Notes: a model not told the origin generated them from the letters alone. Counted from the stretch's first letter, positions 17,739-26,333 are shown. The stretch: DNA of 44,110 nucleotides from JAYUHK01 sp043767025 (GCA_043767025.1 JAYUHK010000140.1:1-44110); one strand, 5' to 3'. Program-made: numbers and translations.

Positions 17739-18782
17739 CTAATTTATATATTGTTTTATCAATTTTGTTTTTAACTCGAACACCAAATCAATGTACTGTT
17801 TGTAGTAAACGTCTTTTCCAAAGATAGCTTTCTTGAACGTCGAGTAAGACTTATTTTTCCATTTTTCGCTTGGCGCAGGATTGGGCATATAGGACGGGCT
17901 GACTTCGAGGATAAGCGGCGGCGTATCCAAATCATCGTTTAGCCAAGTCACATCAAAGGCTCCTGTGCGGATATTAAGTTTTTTATATTGGTCAAACAAA
18001 AAAGGCATCCATTGGGTTGGCAGACTCTCAAAATCCACCGAAGAGCCATGTCCTGTAGAAGTTGGCGACCATTCTGCGCTGTTATTTATCCTCCAATAAT
18101 GCAGCACTAATTCGTCACCGATATAGATGAGCCGCAGGTCGCGCCGCATATCTATCCAATATTGGATTAGATATTCTGCATGTGTTGTTTCGCTGACAAC
18201 GGAGTTGTATTCGGCTTCGGTATTGATTTTGATGATGCCAGTAGAACCTGAAGAATGAGCTGGCTTGAGCAACACCGGAAATCGCAGTTCCGACGCTTTG
18301 GGGGGCTTTGTATCTGCATCTACACAGTAAGTGACAGGATTGGGCAAGCCTAATTTATCAAATTGCTGGTGCATATATATTTTGTTCTCCCAAAAAACGC
18401 TGTTGGAGAGTTCGGGAATCAGGGTGTTGTTGTTTGCGATTAATTTTTTTGAAAAATTAAAAAAAGAATCTGCATAATTCAATCCTGAATACACATCAAA
18501 CAAGTCAGAGATATTAAAAATCACCGTTTTTTCACTGACCTCCAATAATTTGTCAGCTCCCAACACCAACCTAAAAGCTGTGTTGGATTGTATCATTGCA
18601 TTGAGCAGCGCGAAGTCGTTTTCTAATATCGCACCAGAAAGATAGCCTCTAATTCTTTTGGGGTAAGGAGAGCAAACCAATACTACATACTTGCTGTCTG
18701 AATTGAGCAACCTGAACAGAGCAATCCAGTTGATTTTTGAAATCAAATAACTTAAAAATAAAATTTTTCTAATGACTTTCAT
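17739..18782 (-). CDS. ATP-grasp carboxylate-amine ligase
   Basis: A 347-residue ATP-grasp enzyme. FPVLLKPAHSSGSTGI (168-183) holds the ATP-binding lysine K173 and the glycine-rich loop. QYWIDMRRDLRL and AFDVTWLNDD follow, and LEVSPSYMPNP (292-302) carries the metal-binding glutamate E293. ATP-grasp ligases activate a carboxylate as acyl-phosphate and join it to an amine or thiol. The neighbouring PLP enzyme can supply an amine, and uronic acids can supply the carboxylate, so an amide-forming role in capsule decoration is plausible. The hydrophobic stretch at residues 8-22 may mediate membrane contact. No specific substrate can be assigned. Confidence 0.8.
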   Translation of the reverse strand: MKVIRKILFLSYLISKINWIALFRLLNSDSKYVVLVCSPYPKRIRGYLSGAILENDFALLNAMIQSNTAFRLVLGADKLLEVSEKTVIFNISDLFDVYSGLNYADSFFNFSKKLIANNNTLIPELSNSVFWENKIYMHQQFDKLGLPNPVTYCVDADTKPPKASELRFPVLLKPAHSSGSTGIIKINTEAEYNSVVSETTHAEYLIQYWIDMRRDLRLIYIGDELVLHYWRINNSAEWSPTSTGHGSSVDFESLPTQWMPFLFDQYKKLNIRTGAFDVTWLNDDLDTPPLILEVSPSYMPNPAPSEKWKNKSYSTFKKAIFGKDVYYKQYIDLVFELKTKLIKQYIN

Positions 18783-18793
18783 AAAACGCTACC

Positions 18794-20041
18794 TTACTTT
18801 TTTTTGACTAAAAACAATATTGCTACCGTTATCAGGATATTATCCATTTTTTCGTCCAATCCGTTGTGGCTTCCCAAGTTTTGCAAAGCCCAAATAGAAA
18901 TCATACCGATACTAAAAAAACCATAAATAGGATTGATAAAAAACGATTTGTAAGCTACATACCCGATGAGTGTGAGGTACAAAATAAATACAAATACACC
19001 ACTGTTGCCAAAGATGAGAATGAATGTGTTGTGGCAGCCGTAGTTGTAGCCAGTAGATGCCGGAAACTTCTCACAGAAGCCCAAACCGCTCCCGATGAGG
19101 GGATGCTCGATGATGTTATCTATTCCGATTTTGTAAACCTGCGCTCTATCGGAGGTGTTTTCTGCCGTCACTTTGCCCTTAAACACCAAATCAACCATGC
19201 CTAATATTTTTTGGGATTGTCCATAATCGGTGTAGGTAGATAAAATATCTTCAAAGTTATTTACCAAATAAACGACGCTCAAAATAGGCAATCCAGCTAT
19301 AAATAAGTATTTTCGTCGAGCATTTTTATTTATTTTTAATAGTTTGATACTGAACCACACCACGCTCAATATCAGAATAAACGCCGATGTTATTATTGCG
19401 CTGCGCGAAAGGCTCAAAAAAGAAACATACAAGCCCATAATCAAAACCGCAGCTTTGAGAAGCATATATCCCTTGTATTCATAGATAGAATAAATTGCCA
19501 TCACGACGCACACATTGGATACCAGTCCAAGTCCGTTGGGATTGCTAAACACTCCCATCACTCGCCCAAACTCGTCGCCAGTGACAGAAACAATCCCCGA
19601 CATACCCTGATAAACGGCGTATCCGCAGGACAATACGACAGGTATAAAAATTGAATAAAAAACAAATTTTTTCTTGTCCTCTATCACTATCCTATTGTAA
19701 ACGAACTGATGAACAGAAAAAATAATCATCATACTCGTTACTATTTGCTGAAGAATATCATACATATCCACTTCAAATATAGTATTGAGATTCAGTCCTC
19801 TGGCGATAGAGCCTATCAAAGTATAAAAAAAATAAAGCAGGTACAGCAACTTGACACCCACAGGATTGAAAGACTCGTAAGAAATCTTCACACCCGCAAG
19901 CATCAAAAAACAACAAAGCAAAATCAAAGGAGAACCAAACTGACTGACTCCCGACAGCTGATAAACTATACTACTCAAACTCAAAAAAATAGTCATCATC
20001 AGCGTAAAAAAAGCAACGTTGGCGAGCTTTGTCTTATTCAT
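18794..20041 (-). CDS. wzy: O-antigen polymerase/ligase (Wzy-like)
   Basis: A 415-residue polytopic membrane protein with about ten predicted hydrophobic segments. It contains the O-antigen ligase/polymerase family pattern SLSRSAII in the middle, and a large periplasmic loop with EHPLIGSGLG and HNTFILIFGNSG. In a Wzx/Wzy system it joins lipid-linked repeat units in the periplasm. Wzx is encoded at 22596-23852 and Wzz at 33452-34531, so a complete polymerisation set is present. It overlaps the stop of the GT2 gene before it by one base (TAATG). WaaL-type ligases look alike, so the polymerase call rests partly on context. Confidence 0.82.
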   Translation of the reverse strand: MNKTKLANVAFFTLMMTIFLSLSSIVYQLSGVSQFGSPLILLCCFLMLAGVKISYESFNPVGVKLLYLLYFFYTLIGSIARGLNLNTIFEVDMYDILQQIVTSMMIIFSVHQFVYNRIVIEDKKKFVFYSIFIPVVLSCGYAVYQGMSGIVSVTGDEFGRVMGVFSNPNGLGLVSNVCVVMAIYSIYEYKGYMLLKAAVLIMGLYVSFLSLSRSAIITSAFILILSVVWFSIKLLKINKNARRKYLFIAGLPILSVVYLVNNFEDILSTYTDYGQSQKILGMVDLVFKGKVTAENTSDRAQVYKIGIDNIIEHPLIGSGLGFCEKFPASTGYNYGCHNTFILIFGNSGVFVFILYLTLIGYVAYKSFFINPIYGFFSIGMISIWALQNLGSHNGLDEKMDNILITVAILFLVKKK

Positions 20042-20949
20042 TATCTGTTGGGAAGTAGTCTGAACAAGTAAATAACGAATGCCAGTGGAGCCGTAAAAAT
20101 GAAGAGAAGTTTGGCGGAGATTCGGCGGAGATTGGCGTAAGATTCGGGAACACTCTTATTCAGCACACTGTAAGCTCCGTAGAGTGACGCTATTTTTATA
20201 AAAAATAAAGGGTCTTTGCTAAAAAAATTCATATCCTCATTCAGGATAGATTCGCCTCCGATTAAATTTCTCCCTATTTTAGAAGATGCTGGTTTTTTGC
20301 TGTACGTCAAAGAGTTGGGGTCTTGCTCTACAAAATATATCCTTGTAGCTTTGTTGTAAAAACGCAACTTGTGATTTTGGGACATCGCCTTCCAAATAAT
20401 TCCCTCTGGATACAAGCCGATATGATTTTCTTTGAATAAAAACTGCCGATGCAAATCCGTTCTTACCATACACCACGACTCTGCTCTAAAATTATAAACA
20501 TAAAATGCTTCGCTCATAGACGCGTCCAATGGTTCAAAAGCCAGCGTGTCGCTGTATCTGTTACCAAGATTATCGCTGCAGCAGGCTCGTATGCCACAAT
20601 ACTCGTTTCTTTCGTGCGCTGGAATACTCCACCATCCGTCCATAAAAAACTGAAGTGCATCTTCTGTAAAAGCATCGTCGCTGTCTGCGACCACAAAAAA
20701 ATATCTGGTAGCAAGCTCAAGAGCTTTGTTGGTAGCGTTGTGTTTTCCTTTATTTTTCTCGAATTTATGGAAGATGACAGGAAAAGGTGCTTGCTTTTGG
20801 TACTGCTCTACTACCTCCACGATATTGTCTTCGGAGCCATCGTCTATGATGACCCACTCGAAGTCTTTATAAGTCTGAGCCAATAGGCTATCCCAAACCC
20901 TATGAAGTTTATCGGCTCTGTTGAAGGTAGGCGTAAAAACTGAAATCAT
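20041..20949 (-). CDS. GT2 glycosyltransferase
   Basis: A 302-residue GT-A family-2 enzyme. It begins MISVFTPTFNRADKLHRVWDSL and has WVIIDDGSEDN and the DXD-type motif VADSDDAF. C-terminal residues about 270-300 are hydrophobic and may anchor it to the membrane. Its start codon lies behind a repeated A-rich leader and the broken repeat copy B, so it is the first gene of the proposed inserted cassette. It is translationally coupled to wzy. Sugar specificity is unknown. Confidence 0.86.
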   Translation of the reverse strand: MISVFTPTFNRADKLHRVWDSLLAQTYKDFEWVIIDDGSEDNIVEVVEQYQKQAPFPVIFHKFEKNKGKHNATNKALELATRYFFVVADSDDAFTEDALQFFMDGWWSIPAHERNEYCGIRACCSDNLGNRYSDTLAFEPLDASMSEAFYVYNFRAESWCMVRTDLHRQFLFKENHIGLYPEGIIWKAMSQNHKLRFYNKATRIYFVEQDPNSLTYSKKPASSKIGRNLIGGESILNEDMNFFSKDPLFFIKIASLYGAYSVLNKSVPESYANLRRISAKLLFIFTAPLAFVIYLFRLLPNR

Positions 20950-20953
20950 ATAA

Positions 20954-20980
20954 GTAGTTATAAGTTTTTAGTTTTTAATT
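20954..20980 (-). repeat. Shared A-rich leader before the GT2 gene
   Basis: Read on the minus strand, TAAAAACTTATAACTAC lies five bases before the ATG at 20949, behind an AAAAACTAAAAAC tract. The same 17 bases with one change occur before tviC (24817). This may be a translation-enhancing leader or a mark of module joining. Confidence 0.55.
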
Positions 20981-20981
20981 T

Positions 20982-21056
20982 TGAGTCATCATAAACTATT
21001 CAAAATCAACGAATTATGTCGAATATTAAATATCATCTATTTAAGTGTAAGAACTT
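20982..21056 (-). repeat. Dispersed repeat, proximal half (copy B, module X)
   Basis: On the minus strand this segment matches the first part of the intact repeat at 43872-43948. About 58 of the last 60 bases are identical, with weaker similarity over the first 15. The match stops exactly after ACTCA, where the intact copy goes on with TGTTACG and this copy turns into the A-rich leader. The other half of the repeat is at 1-154. The repeat also provides the stop codon of the GT2 gene at 21033-21926. Confidence 0.88.
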
Positions 21057-21926
21057 AACAGCAAAAGTAAGTCGAAAAAAATGTTTGATCATTTTAGAAG
21101 ACACATCAAAGTAATTGTACAATTTTTTACTTGAAATACTAAAAACTGTCTTGTAAGTCAGCGGAAATTGGAAAAGCAGCCATTTTAGTTTTGTGGACAA
21201 GGGAATGAATCTAGCATTTTCAACAAAATCGTCAAGATAGACAGTGTTCTCCAAAAAGTCCAAATAACTTCCATTGCCGCTCGTGTGATTGTGCCCTACT
21301 CGCCAAAACGCTACTTTATTGGGGCGATACAAAGCTCCAAAGTTGAGAACTAACCGCATAAAGGAGGTAGTATCTATTCCAAAAATATCCAGATTGTAGT
21401 AATTATTTTCCCTTGCATAATTTATCGGAGAAAGGATTGATGCGTGACCAAACCGAAAACCATCTTTTGAAATTTGTTTCAACAAAAACTCGTTTGGAGA
21501 GTAGTATTTGGCTTGACTGTCGTACTCATTTTTTTCATTTTCGTCGCTTGTGGTTATTGCTATGTAAGGCACCAAACTTCCGTGTGCCTGAATGTCTTGC
21601 ATAGCTCTACTCACAAACTGATCGTCTATAAAATAGTCATCGCCGTCGAGGTTCAAATAATAATCTCCGTCGGAAAGCTCGTAAAGCAACTTTCTGTAGT
21701 TTTTTACTCTACCTAAGTTGGGGGAGTTTCTGTTGATTTTGATTTTAGAATTTTCTTTATACTTTTCTACAAGCAATTCGTAAGAGCCGTCGGTTGAGTT
21801 ATCGTCTGAAATGATAAATTCGATATTTTGATAATCTTGCTTTAAGGCACTTTCCACCGCCTCAAAGATGTATTCTTTTTGATTGTATGTAGGAATACCG
21901 ATACAAACTTTTAAACTGTCTATCAT
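21033..21926 (-). CDS. GT2 glycosyltransferase
   Basis: A 297-residue GT-A family-2 enzyme with VCIGIPTYNQKEYIFEAVESAL, FIISDDNSTDGSYEL and the metal-binding LNLDGDDYF. It probably adds one sugar to the lipid-linked unit in the cytoplasm. The last few codons and the stop lie inside repeat copy B. The same repeat in copy C reads AAGTTCCTGTAC where this gene has AAGTTCTTACAC, so copy C may have carried off the tail of a gene like this one. The ATG overlaps the methyltransferase stop by four bases. Confidence 0.85.
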   Translation of the reverse strand: MIDSLKVCIGIPTYNQKEYIFEAVESALKQDYQNIEFIISDDNSTDGSYELLVEKYKENSKIKINRNSPNLGRVKNYRKLLYELSDGDYYLNLDGDDYFIDDQFVSRAMQDIQAHGSLVPYIAITTSDENEKNEYDSQAKYYSPNEFLLKQISKDGFRFGHASILSPINYARENNYYNLDIFGIDTTSFMRLVLNFGALYRPNKVAFWRVGHNHTSGNGSYLDFLENTVYLDDFVENARFIPLSTKLKWLLFQFPLTYKTVFSISSKKLYNYFDVSSKMIKHFFRLTFAVKFLHLNR

Positions 21927-22594
21927 TTTTGAGCTATGACAATGTACTGAATTGTAAAATATCTTTTAGTGATTGGACTTGTTAGTTTTAGTAAAAAATT
22001 AATCCATTTTCTATTAAAATCAACGTGTTTGTTGGTGATAGAAAGAATATTTATACTTTTGAAAAGTTGCTTTATGGTGTGTTTAGAAAACCATCGTATG
22101 TGAGTAGAGTCCATTATTCCTCCATTAGGATTGTATTCAAACTTATCAAATATTATTCGATAAATAACTTCGTAATAAGCTACATTGGGAATACTTGCTA
22201 TCACAAAACCGCCGTCATTCAGCTTATCTATAGCTTGACTGACGATACTCCAAGGGTCGTACAAATGCTCAAGCACGTCCATGAACAAAACTGCATCAAA
22301 CTTTTCATCTTTTAGTTGAGTGTCTAAAATATCTTCTGCTTTTCCGCTGTAGCAATAATCTATATTTTTATTGGCTTCTTGGGCGGCACTGTCCACATAT
22401 TCAATACCTATGTATTCATTGAGCTGATATTTATCTTTGATGACTTTTCCGGTTGTGGCTCCGCCGCACCCTATTTCGAGAAAACGCATTCCTTTAAATT
22501 GAGTATCGCTAAATTTTTTGGACATCTCATCTAAAATGTCACTTCTTAAATGTGAAAAATAAAATTCGGATTTTTCTGTGTAATCGTTTTGCAT
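21923..22594 (-). CDS. SAM-dependent methyltransferase (class I)
   Basis: A 223-residue class I methyltransferase. Motif I is FLEIGCGGATTGKVI, the acidic end of strand 2 is IGIEY, and FDAVLFMDVLEHLYDPW is the motif II/post region typical of UbiG-like and O-antigen methyltransferases. It could methylate a sugar hydroxyl or cap the chain end, which in some O-antigens stops elongation. The gene lies one base from wzx and overlaps the GT2 gene. The acceptor is unknown. Confidence 0.83.
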   Translation of the reverse strand: MQNDYTEKSEFYFSHLRSDILDEMSKKFSDTQFKGMRFLEIGCGGATTGKVIKDKYQLNEYIGIEYVDSAAQEANKNIDYCYSGKAEDILDTQLKDEKFDAVLFMDVLEHLYDPWSIVSQAIDKLNDGGFVIASIPNVAYYEVIYRIIFDKFEYNPNGGIMDSTHIRWFSKHTIKQLFKSINILSITNKHVDFNRKWINFLLKLTSPITKRYFTIQYIVIAQK

Positions 22595-22595
22595 T

Positions 22596-23852
22596 TTAAT
22601 ACAACTTGGGGAGAAATAATTTAGCCTTTGAATATAAAGCCATTACGATGTATAACTCAACTACTATGATAGAAGCCAACGCTCCGTATATTTTAAAATA
22701 AGGTACCCATAAAATTAAAGTGACAATAGACAGCACGGACGACAGTATCATAATCTTACTATAATCTCGCTCCATTTTTTTTGCCAACAGTATTAAATAC
22801 GGCATGACGTTGAACAAGGTAATAATAGGTACTAAAAATAAAATTTCAGCAAAAAAGAAGTGTTCAAATTGTGCGTTGGCGTCGAAATATCTAATGACAT
22901 AGGGTATCAAAAAAGTACACAACACTACTCCCGAAATAAACACTATTGCGTAGGGCAAAAATATTTTTTTTACGATATTATGGATACTTACTTCACTCTT
23001 GTCTTGAGCCGCAATACTCACTCTTGGATAGACAGAGGCAGAAAAAACAGTAAGTCCAAGTTTGGAAACCGACGCAATTTTTTGTCCCAGTGAGTATATC
23101 CCTAATAAATAATCTGAAATAAAGAATTTTAATACTATCGTAGAAAAATAAGACGATGCAGTAAGCGATGCGTTGGAATAAAATATTTTCACATTTTCAG
23201 CAAGCTGTTTTTTTACATTTTCTGACATTCCCACTGCTTTGATACTAAACTTATATTTGCTGGCTGCAACGCAAATTAAAATCACTGACGTAAAAAACAT
23301 ACAAGTACCCTGAAAAAAAAGTACTTTCGTAAAGTCTGTTTTTTCATTAAGAAAGAAAAAGAGTAGTGTTCCGTAGCACAAATTTAATATTACCGCTCCC
23401 AACACTAAATATTGATTTTTTTCTACGCCCAAAAAAAACCAATTCGGGTAGAATGTTTTACCCACCAACAACATTAATGCAAGTAAATACAATTCCTTAT
23501 CCGATGTAAAAAATACTGCTATTGAGTAAAATAACAAAATAACAGCCAGTAAAAATAATTTACTCCAAAGAACCGTACTAAAAATTACGCCCAACTCTCC
23601 AGGATTAGCTTTATTGACAGAAACATCTCTCACGGAAGAGATATTAAATCCCCAGTCTGTCACAACAGCCAAAGTCAGTATAATAGCTTGAAGAAAAGAA
23701 ATATTGCCATACGACTCAAATCCTACTTTTTTTATTATGTAGGGAGTTATCGCCAACGGAAAAAGCAAATTAACTAATTCAAACAAAGCAAGATAAGAAA
23801 AATTTTTTAAAAACTGAATATTCTTCAAAAAGAAGCTCACTAAATTATTCAC
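22596..23852 (-). CDS. wzx: Lipid-linked oligosaccharide flippase (Wzx)
   Basis: A 418-residue polysaccharide transporter of the MATE/MVF-related Wzx family with about 12 membrane segments along its length. The N-terminal part (ELVNLLFPLAITPYIIKKVG) is typical. It flips undecaprenyl-diphosphate repeat units from the cytoplasm to the periplasm for the Wzy polymerase. The start is GTG, overlapping the tviC stop (GTGA). This is the only flippase in the window, and no ABC transporter is present, so assembly is Wzx/Wzy-dependent. Confidence 0.87.
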   Translation of the reverse strand: MNNLVSFFLKNIQFLKNFSYLALFELVNLLFPLAITPYIIKKVGFESYGNISFLQAIILTLAVVTDWGFNISSVRDVSVNKANPGELGVIFSTVLWSKLFLLAVILLFYSIAVFFTSDKELYLLALMLLVGKTFYPNWFFLGVEKNQYLVLGAVILNLCYGTLLFFFLNEKTDFTKVLFFQGTCMFFTSVILICVAASKYKFSIKAVGMSENVKKQLAENVKIFYSNASLTASSYFSTIVLKFFISDYLLGIYSLGQKIASVSKLGLTVFSASVYPRVSIAAQDKSEVSIHNIVKKIFLPYAIVFISGVVLCTFLIPYVIRYFDANAQFEHFFFAEILFLVPIITLFNVMPYLILLAKKMERDYSKIMILSSVLSIVTLILWVPYFKIYGALASIIVVELYIVMALYSKAKLFLPKLY

Positions 23853-24817
23853 GCGTGCTTACTTTTGGTAGAAAAACGGAATGTTTTGCTCAATCCGCTC
23901 TCGATGTCCACTTCTGGACTGTAATTTAGATTATTTTTTATCTTGGATATATCTGCCAAGCTGTGCGGAATATCGCCTTTGCGGGAAGAGCCATAGATAG
24001 GTTGGAGGGTGGAGTTTGCAGCTTGTTGCAACATTTCCCACAGTTGGTTGAGGGTTGTCCGCTCGCCACAAGCTACATTATAGATTTGATTGACCGCCTG
24101 TTTATTTTCAGTAAATAAAGCCAAAATATTCGCCCGCACTGCGTTGGCGACATAGGTAAAATCTCTGCTTACCAAGCCGTCACCGTTGATGGTCGGACTT
24201 TCATTTTTTATCAACGCATCTACGAACAACGGAATCACGGCTGCATAGGCTCCGTTGGGGCTTTGTTTGGGTCCGAATACGTTGAAATACCGCAAGCCGA
24301 TGTACTCGAAATCATAATTGAGCGCAAACACATGAGCATACAATTCGCTTACATACTTCGTCACAGCGTAGGGAGAAAGCGGCTTTCCGATAACATCTTC
24401 TATTTTGGGCAAACTTTCGCTGTCCCCATAAGTGGAAGAAGAAGCCGCAAATACTACCCTTTTGATATGCAACGCCTTGGCTGCGGTGAATATGTTTAAA
24501 GTTCCGGTAATATTTGTTTCGTTGGTCGCTATTGGGTCATTAATGGAACGCGGTACAGACCCTAACGCCGCTTGGTGAGAGATTAAATCTATGCCTTCGC
24601 ACGCCTCCAAACAAGTCTGATAGCTGCAAATATCTCCTTCAATAAACCTAAAGTTAGGGTTGCTATCAAATTCTCTTATATTGCTAATGTAGCCCGTAGC
24701 GAGATTGTCCAACACACATACTTTTCCTACCCTTTCATCTTGAAGTAAAGCCTCTACTATATTTGAGCCAATAAATCCCGCTCCGCCAGTGATTAGTATA
24801 TTTTTTTTGATTGACAT
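23849..24817 (-). CDS. tviC: UDP-N-acetylglucosamine(uronic acid) 4-epimerase, TviC/WbpP type
   Basis: A 322-residue extended SDR epimerase. GGAGFIGSN binds NAD, HQAALGSVPRSINDP and NVFGPKQSPNGAYAAVIP are the hallmark segments of WbpP/TviC, and the catalytic pair is Y150 and K154 in SPYAVTKY. The family converts UDP-GlcNAc or UDP-GlcNAcA to the galacto form. It sits directly behind the TviB-like dehydrogenase gene, as in the Vi capsule locus, so UDP-GalNAcA is the likely product. A protease remnant and an A-rich leader separate the two genes here, so the pair may have been rearranged. Confidence 0.87.
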   Translation of the reverse strand: MSIKKNILITGGAGFIGSNIVEALLQDERVGKVCVLDNLATGYISNIREFDSNPNFRFIEGDICSYQTCLEACEGIDLISHQAALGSVPRSINDPIATNETNITGTLNIFTAAKALHIKRVVFAASSSTYGDSESLPKIEDVIGKPLSPYAVTKYVSELYAHVFALNYDFEYIGLRYFNVFGPKQSPNGAYAAVIPLFVDALIKNESPTINGDGLVSRDFTYVANAVRANILALFTENKQAVNQIYNVACGERTTLNQLWEMLQQAANSTLQPIYGSSRKGDIPHSLADISKIKNNLNYSPEVDIESGLSKTFRFSTKSKHA

Positions 24818-24820
24818 TGA

Positions 24821-24854
24821 GTAGTGATAAGTTTTTAATGATTAGTTTTTAGTT
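24821..24854 (-). repeat. Shared A-rich leader before tviC
   Basis: Read on the minus strand, AACTAAAAACTAATCAT and then TAAAAACTTATCACTAC precede the ATG at 24817. The last 17 bases match the leader at 20954-20970 in 16 positions. It lies between the protease remnant and tviC. Confidence 0.55.
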
Positions 24855-24858
24855 CCCA

Positions 24859-25028
24859 CTACCGCAAGCTCAACTGCGCTATATTGGGGTGTAATGGATT
24901 GACGATAAGTTTGTTTTGTTGAGGGTGTATCAGTACGTCCATTTCTTCCATCGGAATCACGCCTAATAGCATTTCGGTACTTCTTGCGAGTACCACCGCA
25001 TTACAAGTAGCAAAAAAAAAATTGCACA
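24859..25028 (-). pseudogene. C-terminal remnant of a retropepsin-like (clan AA) aspartic protease
   Basis: The frame from about 25005 to 24859 reads NAVVLARSTEMLLGVIPMEE followed by MDVLIHPQQNKLIVNPLHP and a stop. LLG-x-IPME-x-MD and the VNP-x-HP end are the C-terminal pattern I recognise from small bacterial retropepsin-like proteases. The catalytic DTG half is missing: the frame runs directly out of the 3' end of the tviB gene. Only TTG start codons are available, so this is best read as a 3' fragment left by a deletion or by replacement of the sequence now occupied by tviB. Confidence 0.6.
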
Positions 25029-26318
25029 TCACAATCTCCAAACTGCGATGCCGTCCATTTCTTTGGGATAAATGCCTTTGAGGTCGAAAAGTATAGGGTC
25101 GTTAGTGGAGATGGATTTGAAATATTCGGCATCAAAATGAGCGAACTTTTCGTGCGAAACAGCCGCTATCACAGCGTCGTATCCATTGGCAATGTTGTCA
25201 GAAAGCGTCAATTTGTATTCGTGGGCGACCGCGTTGGGTGATGCCCAAGGGTCGAATGTATGTACATTTATTGAGTAATCCATCAGCTCGGCGACCAAAT
25301 TGGCAATTTTAGAGTTGCGAATATCGGACACATTTTCTTTGAATGTAATACCCAACACCAACACTTTACTCGCTCCCGGATTTTTTCCTTTCTGAATCAA
25401 CATCTGCGTAAGCCTTTTGGCGATAAAAGCCGGCATACTGTCGTTTATCCGCCTTCCAGCAGCGATTACCTGCGGCTCGAGTCCAGTCTGCCGAGCCTTG
25501 TGGAGCAAGTAGTAAGGATCTACACCGATGCAATGACCGCCCACCAATCCGGGAAATAGTTTGACAAAATTCCACTTCGTGCTGGCGGCTTCTATGACTT
25601 CTTTGGTGTCAATCCCGAGGCGGTCAAAAATCATAGAAAGCTCGTTCATCAACGAAATATTGAGGTCGCGCTGTGTGTTTTCGATGACTTTGGCGGCTTC
25701 GGCTACCTTGATAGAAGAAGCTCGATAGATGCCCGCTTCGATGATGCGACCGTATATTTGGGCTATTTGTTCGGAGGATTCCTCCGAGCAGCCGGCTACG
25801 ATTTTCAATATTTGGCTCAAAGTCCGGACTTTGTCGCCGGGATTGATTCGCTCGGGACTGTAGCCAACTTTGAAGTCCGCGTATGCTTTGAGTCCGGACG
25901 TTTGCTCCACTATCGGGACGCAGTCTTCTTCTGTGCAGCCCGGATAAACGGTGCTTTCATAGACCACGTAGTCGCCTTTTTTGATAGCCTGCCCGACCGT
26001 CCGAGACGCACCCTCCAAAGGACGCAAATTCGGTACTTTATGCTCGTCAATGTCCGTAGGCACTGCGACGACGAAAAAGTTAGCGGTTTGAAGTACCTCC
26101 ATATCGTTAGTAAAAACAATATCTCTCCCCTCAAATTCCTTTTTTTCCAACTCGTTGGACGGGTCAATGTGCTGCTTCATTAGCTGCACTCGGTCGCTGT
26201 TGATGTCGAAACCGATTACTGAAAAATGCTTAGCGAACTCAAGGGCAAGCGGCAAGCCCACATAACCCAAGCCGATGACGGCTATTTTTTTTTCTTTGTT
26301 TAATAGTTCTTGAAACAA
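25029..26318 (-). CDS. tviB: UDP-N-acetyl-D-glucosamine 6-dehydrogenase, TviB/WbpO type
   Basis: A 429-residue nucleotide-sugar dehydrogenase. IGLGYVGLPLALEF binds NAD, YESTVYPGCTEEDCVP and VAEAAKVIENTQRDLNI are strongly TviB-like, and the catalytic cysteine is C263 in GGHCIGVDPYY. The reaction oxidises UDP-GlcNAc to UDP-GlcNAcA with two NAD+. With the TviC-like epimerase next door it would supply UDP-GalNAcA, a carboxylated sugar that the amidating enzymes of this locus could modify. The start is TTG, with no ATG in a suitable place. The C-terminal WRL also fits the family. Confidence 0.9.
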   Translation of the reverse strand: MFQELLNKEKKIAVIGLGYVGLPLALEFAKHFSVIGFDINSDRVQLMKQHIDPSNELEKKEFEGRDIVFTNDMEVLQTANFFVVAVPTDIDEHKVPNLRPLEGASRTVGQAIKKGDYVVYESTVYPGCTEEDCVPIVEQTSGLKAYADFKVGYSPERINPGDKVRTLSQILKIVAGCSEESSEQIAQIYGRIIEAGIYRASSIKVAEAAKVIENTQRDLNISLMNELSMIFDRLGIDTKEVIEAASTKWNFVKLFPGLVGGHCIGVDPYYLLHKARQTGLEPQVIAAGRRINDSMPAFIAKRLTQMLIQKGKNPGASKVLVLGITFKENVSDIRNSKIANLVAELMDYSINVHTFDPWASPNAVAHEYKLTLSDNIANGYDAVIAAVSHEKFAHFDAEYFKSISTNDPILFDLKGIYPKEMDGIAVWRL

Positions 26319-26333
26319 AATAAAGGAAAAATT

